DNA from: Liopterus haemorrhoidalis
Lineage: Eukaryota; Arthropoda; Insecta; Coleoptera; Dytiscidae
Direction of reading: 5' to 3'
NCBI GenBank assembly: GCA_963971575.1
Contig: OZ020611.1
Coordinates: 57,445,381-57,509,380 of the forward strand
DNA: 64,000 bases
Position numbers and translations under genes: made by a program. This document shows, piece after piece, positions 53,723 to 64,000 of this stretch. How positions within the stretch are numbered: the first letter of the stretch is position 1; every line of letters starts with the position of its first letter. The notes under the pieces were generated by a model. That model worked only from the letters and a program-made list of their open reading frames with translations, was not told the origin of the DNA and searched no databases.

Positions 53723-56700
53723 TTATGAAGCAATATCTAATAATTTAGACAACGATGTTGGCATAAAACTGGAACCATTTTGACTTACAAAAACTACATT
53801 TCTGTCAATATAGCATTGAGTATTATTACCAATCCGGTACACTTGTTTTGCTTCATGAAATCTGTTGTTTATAGGCACAAACAAAATGCCTCGTTCTTCA
53901 CACCTCTTAGCAATAAGATCCTTGAAACCTTGTGGAATTAAGGAAGCAGTACGTAGTGTTTCAGCCATTGCCTGTAAATAATACGTCGTATAAATAAATG
54001 TACATGAAGGTATATTATTAAATGTATAAATGATGAAGAAAATAATTTCACTAGTTAACAAGGTTTTTACTCAATAGTTTAAAACACTTATATTAAATAA
54101 TTTCGGATCGCTGTATTCGAATCTGATTTTAAAATGTTTTGATTTTGAGATATTAAAAAAAAAAAGATGTAAAGAGTGAATTTTCAGACATTTCAGGGTT
54201 TTGTAGGTACTTAATAAATTTAATAAGAAGCCAACAGAATGCTGGATGTCTGAGAATATTTTTTTGATAATCATTTTTATTCGTTATTTAAGTACTAAAA
54301 GCTTCCCATTTAATTATTTAAAATTAAATTTAAATAATTTAAAAAAATATCATCACAATAAAATTTAAATTGAAAAATCCGAACGATTTTTTTTTGCATT
54401 TGCTTCGTATGTAAGTCTTCATTAAATTAATAAGAAATATATTGATAAATGGCACTATTAAAAATGTTTCATTTGATTTATAAGTATTTCACTACTAAAA
54501 CTGATTTATTATTGTTTGATACCTTAAAAACAAAAACTAAACTAAACTAAATGAATCATGACGTATAACAGTACCTCGATTCTCAAAAGATTCTTAAAAG
54601 ATTTTTATTATATTTTTAATTTCAAAAGCTTTAGCCATAAAAACAAAAAATCCATAACATTACTAGCCATTATTTAGCCATTCATTTAAAAAATAATATT
54701 GTCAAAAACACAAAACTAATATTTTTCAAAAAAGCAATCTGATCAAAAATTCGTTTTGTACCCTTCCAGTTCGGATCAATGTACATTACCTATAATTGTT
54801 TTATATTTTTATTTTAACCCCCTTTTTTAGCATATTTTTGACTAAAATCGTATTAAAAGAAATGAATTTAAAAAAATTATTTTTCTTTCCTTAAGCCGCA
54901 TACAGAGCTCTTAAATTAATAGACTATATCTTGTAGTCTGTTGATTGTCACTAACAAGTTTGTCATATGGTAAGACGTGCAACCGTTCAGACTTCTAAAT
55001 TTAATACGTTGTTCATTGTCGATTGTGAATAATTTTCTAAACTTATAACTAGCGAGTTGTTTTAATGAGACAGATTACAGCAAATCGCGTCCAAAATTAT
55101 AAAGACGAACAGTAAATATGATCGATTTAGGTAATTAGATTAGGTTTAGTTAGTAAAAATCTAGCACAGCAGAATTAGGAAAATGATAATATATAATAAA
55201 CATTTTTCAAAGCCACCGTAGTTGGTTTAAAAACACAGATGTCGCACTATTCGTAACGCACTAATTTCCTTGGCTGTAAACGCTGCCTTGAACGTTAAAA
55301 CTCTCTACTAAATATATCAACAACGCACAGTTAACAGACAAATAATTTAGAGAGCTCTGAACGCAGCTTTAAGGAAGTATTGTGCTTATTTTTTGTTTCA
55401 TGGACATGAAACTTGAATAGTTACTAAAACACTGCAAAAAAAACCAAGAAATTCGAACGATTATACAGCCTTGGACAAATGTATGGACTACCCATGCAGT
55501 TATAATATAACATCTAAATTTATGTACATTGTAACTTGTATATATTTGACAAAATGTTTTTAAAATATCATTGACACATTGTAAAATACGTACGTCTAAT
55601 CAGATAACCCAAAATGTAAATAGAGGTATGATTAAACTTGAAACACAAATAAACATAGGATCAGATCTGTTATGTTTTGTTTACATAAAAATAAACAACT
55701 AGGGCTTGGATCATTATTACACATGTGTTTGAAGTGAACACTGTCTTTTTCATGTTTTATTGAGTTCAAGCGAATATTTTTAACTATATTATGGCTAAAA
55801 AACGTGAACTCACTGTGGCAGAAAGGAGTTAAATTGTATTGCTCCAATTACAAGAACAGTCAAAGCTGAATATTAAAAAAAAATACAAAAAATAGAGTGT
55901 TCAAGAAAAGCCGTTCAAAAGGTTCCAAGAGATTAATACTTATAAAAACAGACAAAAAACTGAAAGAAAACGTGCAACCACTTCCAGAGATGATCGTTTT
56001 ATAAAGAGAAGTACTCTTCGTAAATGCTCTATATCGTTAAAATAGCTGGCTGGTGATCTGTGGGAGCATAGAGAAGTTAAAGTTTCTTCTACAACAACTA
56101 GAAGACGTCTAGTGGAATCTAATTTGCATGGAAGAAGAGCTCACCGAAAACAACTGTTGACCAAGCGACACAAAAAACTTCGCCTTGAGTGGGCCAACAG
56201 ACATTTAAATTGGACACCTGATGAATGAGCGAAAATCATTTGATCTGACGAGTCCAATATAGAAGTAAGCATTGTAATGGTTTAATGTACTTACATATTT
56301 AACAGAAAAATAAATTTCTAAGCAATTATTATTATTTTTTTTACCAACAATATAAAATTTAATTTACTATAAATTTACGAAATTAAGGTTTTTTTTTTTT
56401 GTGGATTAGCTTTTTAAGACAACCTGAGGACATCTTTGTAAGACGTAGGCCGGGTGATGCTTTTCATCCTGACAGAATCATCATACGGTCAAATTTGGTG
56501 GTGATAGCATCATGATGCATGTCCGTCAGTGGCTTAGGCGAAATCTTTTTGTGCGAGGGATGCATTATTCTGCTCATTATATTACCATGCTTAATAAAGT
56601 TTTGGAGCCATCAATATTAAAATTATTTGATGAAGACAATCCCGAATATGTTTTTCAACAAAAGAATGCCCCTGTCACAAAGCCAAAGCAACAAATGAAT

Positions 56701-57451
56701 GGTTTTCCAAAAACAATGTGATACTTTTTGCATGGCCCCCCAGTCACCAGATTTATTGCAAATTGAAAATTTATGGTCGATTCTGATAAACAAGGTGTCT
56801 CTTTACAAATGCAAATCAAAAGAAGAATTGAAGAAAATTATTGTGGGCGAATGGTTCAATGTACAATCCGATGTACGTAAAAAAACTTGTGGACAGTATG
56901 CCTAAAAGGGTACGTGCGGTAATTAAAGCACGAGGAGGTACCACAAAATAATAATTTTGATTAAAGTTGTCATTAAAATCTGCATGTATTATTTTATTTA
57001 CCATTTGTCCAAGGCTGTATGATGAAATTCAGCATATTTTCTAAACTCTTACCTCTATTCTTGGCGAAGGAGGCGGCGGTGGAATACTTTCCATGTTTTT
57101 AAGGTACGACACAGATTCCATTGCTCCAGGTTGCTGTCCTGAACTCACTGCTCTGTTCATTATTTCCAAAGCTTTATGGAAATGATCTGTAGATATAGAA
57201 AATGTTATTAGTTAAAGATACAGACAATTTAAAAATAATTTTACCTTTAATAGTTGGCTGAAGAAGTAGAGGTTCTGAAAGCATTCTTTTCCAACCTGAA
57301 TACCACTCAGTGACTTGTGCATAGTTTGGATTATGATTTAACCACAGGGCTAAAGTTTGTAACCATCGAGGGAAGAAGCATTTATCTAATATTGCTGTCA
57401 TTGTTTGTACGGAGAGAAGATCAGTCCAATCCATCACCCAGTTCCATGCAT
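53723..57451 (-). CDS. Tfip11: TFIP11/NTR1-type spliceosome disassembly factor, C-terminal exons (partial)
   Basis: Three exons on the minus strand, 57451-57245, 57186-57053 and 53971-53723, have AG/GT borders and matching phases and give the last about 196 codons, ending TAA at 53725-53723. The protein activates DHX15/Prp43 to release the intron-lariat spliceosome in the nucleus. Family landmarks of the GCFC C-terminal domain are NWVMDWTDLLSV, CFFPRWLQTLALWLNHNPNY, EWYSGWKRML, the DHFHKALEIMNRAV motif, then FKDLIAKRCEERGILFVPI, YIDRNVVFV and PTSLSKLLDIAS at the end. The proline run IPPPPPSPRIE lies in the middle exon. The 5' exons, including the G-patch, lie at higher coordinates beyond a transposon-rich stretch and were not found. 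The 3.1-kb last intron holds Harbinger, AGGGTTT-family and Tc1 elements. Confidence 0.93.
54195..54893. mobile_element. AGGGTTTCGCAGG-family repeat, partial copy 4
   Basis: It opens AGGGTTTTGTAGGTAC and contains CTGATCAAAAATTCGTTTTG followed by text like the other copies. It is cut at 54893 by the Harbinger MITE, and the rest is not found beyond it. Confidence 0.55.
54894..55368. mobile_element. PIF/Harbinger MITE, AGCCGCAT family, copy A
   Basis: Ends AGCCGCATACAGAGCTC and the inverse GAGCTCTGAACGCAGCT, TTA on both sides (54891-54893, 55369-55371). Shares most of its text with 59681-60241, including GTAAGACGTGCAACCGTTCA. Non-coding. Confidence 0.88.
55466..57017 (+). mobile_element. Tc1-type element in TFIP11 intron
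   Basis: Ends CAGCCTTGGACAAATG and the exact inverse CATTTGTCCAAGGCTG, TA duplications at 55464-55465 and 57018-57019. It encodes a broken Tc1 transposase on the plus strand, antisense to TFIP11. About 130 bases of AT-rich sequence (56268-56400) separate the two halves of the transposase. Confidence 0.93.
55790..56955 (+). pseudogene. Tc1-like DD34E transposase, broken
   Basis: The start reads MAKKRELTVAERS, then a stop. Later blocks are HKKLRLEWANRHLNWT followed by a stop and DESN, which carries the first catalytic aspartate. After an AT-rich interruption come VRRRPGDAFHPD, YVFQQKNAPV (catalytic-block context, where family members read QQDNAPVH, so the second aspartate is replaced by lysine) and, in another frame, APQSPDLLQIENLWSIL with the catalytic glutamate. 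The end is LVDSMPKRVRAVIKARGG-like. Stops, frameshifts and the Asp-to-Lys change make it inactive. Confidence 0.88.
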
Positions 57452-57760
57452 CTATGAAACAAGATAAAGAATATGTTAAAATATAGAAAATATGTTTATA
57501 TGTCTAGCAGGCTTCGGCAGCACAGAATGTAAGGAGAGCAAAAAGTTGTAACATTTTCATAATATACTTTTAGAAGCCCCATAGCAACCTGGGGGAAGGG
57601 GTAAAGGAAATAATAATAAAAAAAGCATTCTTGCAAATATCAAAAGAGCCATATTTACTGTTCGAGGAACTATAGAACGACCAAGCAACAAGCGAGAGCT
57701 TATGACGGCAACGAGTAAAACCATAGGCGTACCGAATTTAATTACTTACTACACTTAACA

Positions 57761-58803
57761 TAGCGTTTCCCAAACTGTGCGCCGCGAAGACCCAGGACCA
57801 TTTTTTTTTGCACTTGAATATTGGGAGGTGAGGACTTTTTTTTGCTCTTCATTTGCTTTTGGTGAAGTAAATTTTATCAATTTACTTCATTTGCCAAGAG
57901 CGCCGAAAACATTGCTACGGCTCTGATTGAAATATTGACTTGGGGCGCCGATGGAAAATTTTAATACATATGGCCAAATTAAAATACATCAACTTAGACA
58001 ATTATTGCATTTTGAAAAAATATATATGTTTAACTCCACAGGAATATATGGCTGCGTATACGCACCCTCGGCTAATAACAATATCAAATATAAGTAAACA
58101 TGTAATAAGCAAATTATATTATTTATGAATGAAATATGAACTTATTTGGAACGAAACATTTCAAAACACTCTGGGCACCGGTGTATTTAACATTTTACAC
58201 ACAAATAAATGGAGTTGCTTTTACACAAACTGCATTTTTTACATTCGTTTCATTCCTCTTATTAGATGACCAATATTATCATCTGATAAACTGTTTTCTG
58301 AAGGACGCCCATAGTTTGAATTTGTTGCTTCTCTATCAGTATCTGCATTACTCTGATAATTCATAAGAGCAACTGCTAATCGTGACCAATTAAGAAATTT
58401 TACTATCATTTGACAACTGTATAACTAATTTTTATTTTCACTATACTTATTCTGTAAATACATATACTGAACTATGAAAAAACACACAGTAGAAATGAAC
58501 AATAGGTTAGATGGATAAACAAGATGAGACTTGTCGATGATGAATCACGCCTGTATATTTCACTGATTTGGCCATACGCACCCCATAAATTTGAAAGATG
58601 TACACAGCAACAATGACAGATAAAATTTATATTTTTTTAAAATAGGATAATTCATAACAGTGTTCTCATACGGTTTGACTATATATGTATATATTTTTAC
58701 CGACGGCCAACATATATAAGGGAGGTATTGTGATCATACCGATTTTGGTCCCTACATAACGTTTTGACTATTTTTAGCATGATGTCTGTCGGTTTGTCTG
58801 TCC

Positions 58804-58849
<46 letters not shown>

Positions 58850-59560
58850 CTGTCTGTCCGTCTGTGTACACGTGCAGAGCAAATTCGGCTGAAAGGATTT
58901 TTATGAAACTTCATATTTAAGCTTCTGCCATCAATGGCACGAGTTGATCAACTTTTGGTAAAAATCGGTTGACTAAAAATGGGAGTTTACTCGTGTCGAT
59001 TTTAAGATTTTTATGAATATTTGAAAAAATTTATTGAACAAAAGTTGCTATAAAAGCAATAATTAATAACTTTTATTTGAGACGTTTTTTGATAAAACGA
59101 AAAATTTCGAATAATTTTTGTCTCAATTTTTTCATACTTCTATGTAACGTTTCCATGGTCATGATAAATAATATCTCTGTTAGAAAATATTAGGCCAAGT
59201 TATTTCTACTCTGCTGCTAGAATGAATTACTTTATGATGGCGGTCGGTTCTGTGGTGGCCACAGCTGATTTTTTATATTACCAACAAGTGTATAGAAAAT
59301 GCCTGCTTTTATAAATCAGTAAAATCTTCAAAAATTGACCAATTTCAAAATATTTAAAAAAATATACTCTTTAAATAAACTGCGAAATAAAACATTCACG
59401 AAGCTATTGTGTCCTAGTAATGCTTGTAAAATAATTATGCAATAAAAATAAAACAATTGCTTTCATTAAAAAAAAAATGTAATTTCTAAAAGGTTGCGTA
59501 TACGAACCTTTGGCAGTTAATAGGTTAGCGCCCGGAACCGAAAAAGTTTGGAAACCACTG
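57761..59560. mobile_element. hAT-type element, 1.8 kb, composite
   Basis: Ends TAGCGTTTCCCAAACTGTGC and the inverse AAGTTTGGAAACCACTG, perfect 8-bp duplication ACTTAACA (57753-57760, 59561-59568). It holds a GAGGACTTTTTTTTGCTCTTC unit near 57830 like those in the TAGGGTGACC MITEs, and the repeat at 58680-59200. No clear transposase. Confidence 0.85.
58680..59200. repeat. Interspersed repeat related to 3878-4546, with (GTCT)n
   Basis: GTCTGTCTGTCT and GTCC variants fill 58793-58865. ATGGGAGTTTACTCGTGTCG and the following text are the inverse of 4240-4310. It lies inside the hAT-type element at 57761-59560. Confidence 0.65.
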
Positions 59561-59680
59561 ACTTAACAGAAAAAAATACGAGAAATATGAACAATAGATC
59601 ATTTTTGTCTGACGTCACAACTGTCAAACGAGCATTAAAAATGGCAGAGATAGAACAAGTAGTAAGTATATAGACGCTTA

Positions 59681-60241
59681 AGCCGCATTCAGAGCTCTTA
59701 TATCAATAGCTTATGCACTGTAGCTTATGGACTGTTCACTGTCACCAGGAAGTTTGTCATATGATAAGACGTAAAACCGTTCAGACCTCTAAATTTAATA
59801 CGCTGTTTGTTGTGGATTGTGCATAATTTTCTAAACTTATAGCTAGTGAGATGTTTTAATGAGACAGACATATGAACACATTGGCTCTCGCATTCTATCA
59901 GTGACACCGTAGTTATCGAATATGCCTTTACATAACTTAATGTCATCATTAACAAATCTTGCTCAAAATTACAAAGAGGGACAGTAAATATGATCAATTT
60001 AGGTAATTAGGTAGTTAAAATCTAAGACAACAGAATTATAAGAACGATAATACATATAAAATATTTTTCGAAGCTATATAGTTGGTTTCAAAATTCACAG
60101 ATGGAGGGCTATTCGTAACGTACTAATTTATAACAGATGTGAACGGTACATAGAACGTTAAAAAGAATGCATAGAAACATAACTTACAGCTAACAAAGCA
60201 CAGTCTACAACCTCTTAATTTAAAGAGCTCTGAATGCGGCT
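59681..60241. mobile_element. PIF/Harbinger MITE, AGCCGCAT family, copy B
   Basis: AGCCGCATTCAGAGCTC and the inverse GAGCTCTGAATGCGGCT with TTA at 59678-59680 and 60242-60244. A longer member than copy A; it holds an extra block with AGACATATGAACACATTGGC. Confidence 0.9.
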
Positions 60242-60269
60242 TTACGGGATTAAGTATAAAAACATAAAA

Positions 60270-60725
60270 TATGCCAAGATTTTGTGCAGTTATGGGGTGT
60301 GGGAGTCGTGGGGTAGAGATTTTGTGTCATTTCGTAGATTTCCAAGGAAATTAAATCATAAATATAAACCGAAAAAACTAATTTATCAATTAAAAGGCGT
60401 CAGCATTAAAGAGAGAGTACTTAACAGAATCTAAATTAAAACATGCGTTTGATTATGGCACACATTTTATTTCAGGTATGTTCTTAAAGATGCCAGTTAC
60501 AGTGCCAACCAATTTAATTTATTTATTTAATAAATCAATTAAAAAAAGTCTCACTTGAATTATTTAAAACTACTGTCGGAAAACCGTCTAATATTGAAGA
60601 AATAAATAATCCAGACTGGGTACCATATTTAAATCTTGGCTACACAGGGGCATCTTTTAATAAAAAACCAAACGATGATGAGTGACAGTCTCGTGTTGCT
60701 TATCGTACAACTAAAAAAATTGTTC
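60270..60725 (+). pseudogene. THAP-domain protein remnant
   Basis: It opens MPRFCAVMGCGSRG, the first two zinc-binding cysteines of a THAP finger, then after a one-base shift RDFVSFRRFPRK, the family's conserved S/F-RFP block. A stop lies at 60432. Further on, SNIEEINNPDWVPYLNLGY carries the typical DWVP.LNLG motif, followed by a TGA at about 60683. The Cys-x2-His pair is not seen. THAP domains bind DNA in a sequence-specific way. The frameshift and stops make it a pseudogene of either a transposase or a host-like gene. Confidence 0.6.
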
Positions 60726-61824
60726 CGTCTACTTCGGTAGGACTTTTAATTTATTATTATTATGAATATTATATATCTTATTCAATAAATAAGTATGTCA
60801 CAATTGTGTATTAACACTAAATATGCTAACACTAAAATCCATATTTGTGATTGGTTGTATGTCTTCCGAATTGAATTCAACATTGTTATCCCACAAAGAA
60901 TACGGACCAAAATTGTTTGTGTAGCCAATTTTTTAAGTCAATTCCAATTTTGTAAAATATATACTCATGTCTATTATTTACTCCAGTTGTAAAATACTTC
61001 CAATGTTGTTCCAAGCAGGGGTACTTGTAATAATTAGAATGATAAATTCACAAAAATGACTGTATTTCACTTCTATTTTGCAACTTCTAGACTGAATATA
61101 ATCCATATATTATCACAATATAGCAATATGATCAACTAAATGTTTATATACAATTCACAAAATCACATAAAATACTAAACGCCTTTGTCGCACGTGCTAA
61201 ACAACTTGTTTGTTTGTCCTATCTCTGACATTTTGAAATGCTACAGGTCATGTGAATAATATGATCTATACGCCCTGACGCTATACAAGAATATGATAAA
61301 ATATCGATAACCTCAATAAAATTACCTTTTAACTTATCTATAAAGCGATATACCACTTTTATTCACATAATTTATCTATAATATAATAGCCCAACGTGTG
61401 TCCCTGCGTGAGTGTCTGCTATGATGTTAAAAAACAAATTTGAAGCGAGATTCCGAAATGTAACGAAATATTCCGAAGCTCACTGAAGTGTATATTGACA
61501 TATAACGCGTGATAATAATAGTTGTTAATTGATATGTTTACACAAAAATAATATAAATTAAAATTATTAGTAGCAGAAAAATAATTATTTAAAACAATAT
61601 TTGGTTTTGATGAAAGTATGTACAATAAGAAAAATGTGATTTTCTTTTCTTTATTATTATTTTTTCAATGCTTTATTATTTTTTTATTTCTACGATTAAC
61701 GTTTTAAATTATCTAACGTTTTAAATTTAAAAAAATGTAAATATAATGCAGTGAGTAAAACACGCTTGGGTAAAAATTAATAATTTTTACCAAAAATTAC
61801 CGGCCGAGTTTGGTCATTCATATC

Positions 61825-61880
61825 AGGGGTATGAAACTCATATACACGGCCTTGAAACGGTTTTAAGTTATATTCCATCC
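61825..61880. mobile_element. Single hAT-like end
   Basis: TCAGGGGTATGAAACTCATA followed by ACGGCC resembles the CAGGGGTGTCAAACTCA terminus of the group at 32738. No second end found. Confidence 0.3.
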
Positions 61881-62351
61881 ACCGACAGCGCTAAAAGCGT
61901 TTTTTTTAACCAACATTTTGAGAACACTTCATTATCGGCAACTTGCGGCAATTGTTTTTGACGTTGTAACGATAGGTGACAGTAAATTGTGATTGTGACA
62001 GTGATGAATTTTATAAGAAATTTTAAATATTAGCACCACATTTTTTATTTTCAAATGGTGTAGTGTAATTAATAATATTTTAAATGGTAAATGCAAAAGA
62101 AATATGAATAGTGTAATAAAAAAAATGGCACAGACTAAATTTAATATGTACAATAAAAGTAAATATAAAAGTAAAAAATAAATATACATATACTTGTTTA
62201 TTTATTTCATATGCTTGCTTGCAAATAAAATAATAAAACTTAATGCTTACTGAAGTATTAACTTTTAACAACTGTAATTAATTTTAATTTTAGTAAATTA
62301 ATTTGGAGAGTTGTAAATAAATTAATCCTAATTTTCGGTTCAAGGCAATCT

Positions 62352-62403
62352 TTAATTTTCTACCAAAATTACATTTTATTTTTCAATTTTGGTAGAAAAT
62401 TAA
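62352..62403. repeat. Perfect 19-bp stem hairpin
   Basis: TTAATTTTCTACCAAAATT and its exact inverse flank a 14-base loop. Confidence 0.85.
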
Positions 62404-62929
62404 TGGTTATGCGCGATTCATAGCAATTTAAAATATAAAAATATATTTGTGTGCCTTGCGGGTTGCATACTATCTAATCCTAGTTCATATTACAACCACG
62501 AATGTCGCAACTATCGCTGTCCAAAGCCGTAACGTGGGAGTCCGCTATCTTCTTTGTTTAATAATTTGTGATTCATATCAGCGCCACTAGGTGACAACTT
62601 ATTTGTGTAAATTTAAAATTGGTTCGAAATATTTAAAATATTTTGGTAAAAATTACAAATTGATACATTCAATAGTTTGCACATTTGAAATTGGAAAAAT
62701 AAAATAATGTCTATTGCAAGTTATATAACAAAATTAAAAATAATTGAATTTTCAATTGAAACTTATGACAACAGTGATGACAGTTAATTAACTGACAGTT
62801 AAAGCTTGCAGTACACATTATTTTATTTTTCCACAGCCAACCTTTATGTAATTTCTTTTTGAACACATCGTATAAGAAATTGGAAAATTTATTTTAATAA
62901 ATATATTTTAAATTTAACGGCCCAAATCT

Positions 62930-63015
62930 TTTTAAGTTTAAACATTATAAAGGTAATGTACTGAGTGAAAATTAACCGTTTTCCCATCTTAAAAAGTTAA
63001 TGAATAAATAATTCG
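62930..63015. repeat. Repeat segment shared with 16972-17058
   Basis: The same CATCTTAAAAAGTTAATGAA block and the same stopping point as the copy at 16972-17058. Confidence 0.6.
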
Positions 63016-63049
63016 GAATAATACTCATAATTTGTCAGGTTTTTAATAA

Positions 63050-63139
63050 TGGACGAAGAGTTGATTCAATTTGAATTGGATGAAGTAGGGCGTATGGCTA
63101 GAGAAAGAAGGTGTCGAGCAAGTTCCACATTAAGGTAAT
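63050..63139 (+). CDS. Short open frame with possible splice donor
   Basis: ATG followed by about 29 codons, MDEELIQFELDEVGRMARER, with an AAG/GTAATG donor-like end at 63136. It is acidic then basic. No family recognised; it might be the first exon of a transposase-like or host gene, but it lies inside a candidate mobile element. Confidence 0.2.
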
Positions 63140-63181
63140 GATGTGTTTGCCAACACAGTTAGCAACGGGTGCACTAGTATT

Positions 63182-63668
63182 ATTATAATGTATTTGTTTA
63201 ACCTTCAAGCAGGCGCGTGGTCATTTGGAACGGCAGTGGTCGCGCGTATCCTAAAAGACCTATTGGAGATTTTAGGGATTTAAAACACCAAATAAGTAAA
63301 TAATCATTTATTTTTTATAATTTAAACAATTATCTTTCGGTTAGGAAAATATTTAGTTATAAAAAAATATTCTAATCTAAGTAATTGCAATTAAAATGAT
63401 AATTAAAAAAAAAAAAACACATTGCCTTTGGATTAGGTCACAATTTGACAACATAAATCTTATTTTTTCATTAGGATAAAATCCAAATTAAGAAAAAAAC
63501 TAAAAACCAACACATATCTCTTTGGATTATAAAACAAAATCAAAATTATATAAACAAAAAACTTCTATAATATTTATCTTTGGATTATAAATAAATTTGG
63601 CAAGATAAATCCTTATAATTAGAAATCAAAATTATAAAATAAAAAATCTAGTATATACTACTTATAGT
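63182..63668. repeat. AT-rich stretch with a repeated TTTGGATTA word
   Basis: CTTTGGATTA recurs near 63426, 63521 and 63580, each followed by A-rich text, suggesting a decayed minisatellite of irregular spacing. No gene. Confidence 0.45.
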
Positions 63669-64000
63669 TTAGTTTTCTTCCTCGTCTGTCTCTTTGTCAT
63701 GGTAACATTCATTGCAAACAAATGTAGTGTGGTCCCTGCAAATATTTCTTACACAAGATGTGCATTGTGTCTTAGATTGTCTCCTATTTTTAGCTGGACA
63801 TATTTTGCTGCTTCCTCTGCATGCAGTGGAACTTGTGCCTGGTTCATTGCTTCTCACCCTGTTGTTATTAGATTTTTGCCATTTTGTCACCTTATCATGT
63901 CCCGTAAAAAAACTGCTTATCTCTGATAAGAGATAAGGGCACATCTTCTTCCTCCGAACTCGAACCGCTTGCTTCTTCTACCTACTGAATTCCTTCGTTA
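63669..64000 (-). pseudogene. PiggyBac-like transposase, N- and C-terminus joined, core missing
   Basis: Reading leftward, a serine/glutamate-rich start (ASGSSSEEEDVPLS, as in the N-terminus of many piggyBac-like transposases) leads after a frame change to FFTGHDKVTKWQK. Then, within about 30 residues, comes the C-terminal cysteine-rich zinc-binding region: CPAKNRRQSKTQCTSC, NICRDH and FVCNECYHD. The roughly 450-residue DDD catalytic core that should lie between is absent. Stops near 63984 and 63896 break the N-terminal part. The element's ends are not visible here and the 5' end is off the window. Confidence 0.75.

Larger units (their letters stand above)
59630..61243 (+). mobile_element. 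Candidate THAP/P-element-like transposon remnant
   Basis: GCATTAAAAATGGCAGAGAT at 59632 and the inverse of GCATTTCAAAATGTCAGAGA near 61240 match over about 26 bases at roughly 23 positions. Between them lies a THAP-type zinc-finger remnant and a Harbinger MITE. A THAP domain at the N-terminus is the hallmark of P-element transposases, but it also occurs in host genes, so the class is an inference. Confidence 0.4.
61375..63177 (+). mobile_element. Possible Helitron-like element, third family
   Basis: TATAATATAATAGCCCAACG at the left resembles the inverse end of the element at 41513-41912 (..AGCCCAAAT). At the right, TTGCCAACACAGTTAGCAA forms a weak hairpin followed by CGGGTGCACTAG (CTAG at 63174-63177). 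No helicase coding. The 3' boundary is better supported than the 5' one. Confidence 0.35.

Noticed and set aside
58697..58882. Frame rich in TDRQTDRQ
   Set aside because: It is a translation of the (GTCT)n microsatellite.
57452..64000. Further TFIP11 exons
   Set aside because: An upstream exon in matching phase was looked for on the minus strand, but no stretch resembled the family sequence. They probably lie beyond the window.

Overview
This window looks like nuclear DNA from an insect with a large, AT-rich, transposon-crowded genome. The basis is spliced host genes with GT-AG introns, insect-type mobile elements (mariner, Tc1, piggyBac, hAT, PIF/Harbinger, pogo, Penelope, Helitron-like and non-LTR elements) and no bacterial features. 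A TE-rich beetle or hemipteran would fit, but the sequence does not settle the order. Three host genes are supported. (1) A minus-strand gene starts at 11680 with a signal-peptide exon that joins in phase to a coiled-coil exon at 6079-6363; the rest lies off the left edge. (2) A complete plus-strand Rab escort protein gene (REP/CHM family) runs from 35746 to 49644 in ten exons that join in phase to 589 codons. (3) The last three exons of a minus-strand TFIP11-type spliceosome disassembly gene lie at 57451-53723; its 5' part is not visible.

Layout. 1-3930 is a decayed CR1/Jockey-like retrotransposon with a hAT-like MITE inside its ORF1. 3900-6000 holds interspersed repeats and a satellite-like inverted repeat. 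6079-11680 is the secreted-protein gene; its intron holds a Penelope-like element split by a Helitron-like element carrying about ten 290-bp tandem units. 11800-17340 holds mariner, RTE-like and hAT fragments and an 11-copy 120-bp array. 17640-21970 holds two more Helitron-like elements head to tail, one carrying a pogo MITE. 22083-32422 is one giant palindrome with 5.1-kb arms. 32650-35320 is a cluster of MITEs with target duplications and inverted repeats. 35746-49644 is the REP gene, whose introns hold many nested elements. 49900-53720 is intergenic MITEs and unassigned DNA. 53723-57451 is TFIP11, with Harbinger and Tc1 elements in one intron. 57760-64000 holds hAT, Harbinger, THAP/P-like, Helitron-like and piggyBac remnants.

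The host genes do unrelated housekeeping or secreted jobs and show no functional linkage. REP presents newly made Rab GTPases for prenylation, and TFIP11 helps release the intron-lariat spliceosome. The transposon insertions record a relative history, because many keep exact 8-bp, 3-bp or TA target duplications and two have paralogous empty sites elsewhere in the window. The most unusual structures are the 10-kb palindrome with repeated subterminal motifs, a nested stack of four transposons inside a REP intron, and a repeat family whose copies carry different tRNA-like modules at the same internal position.
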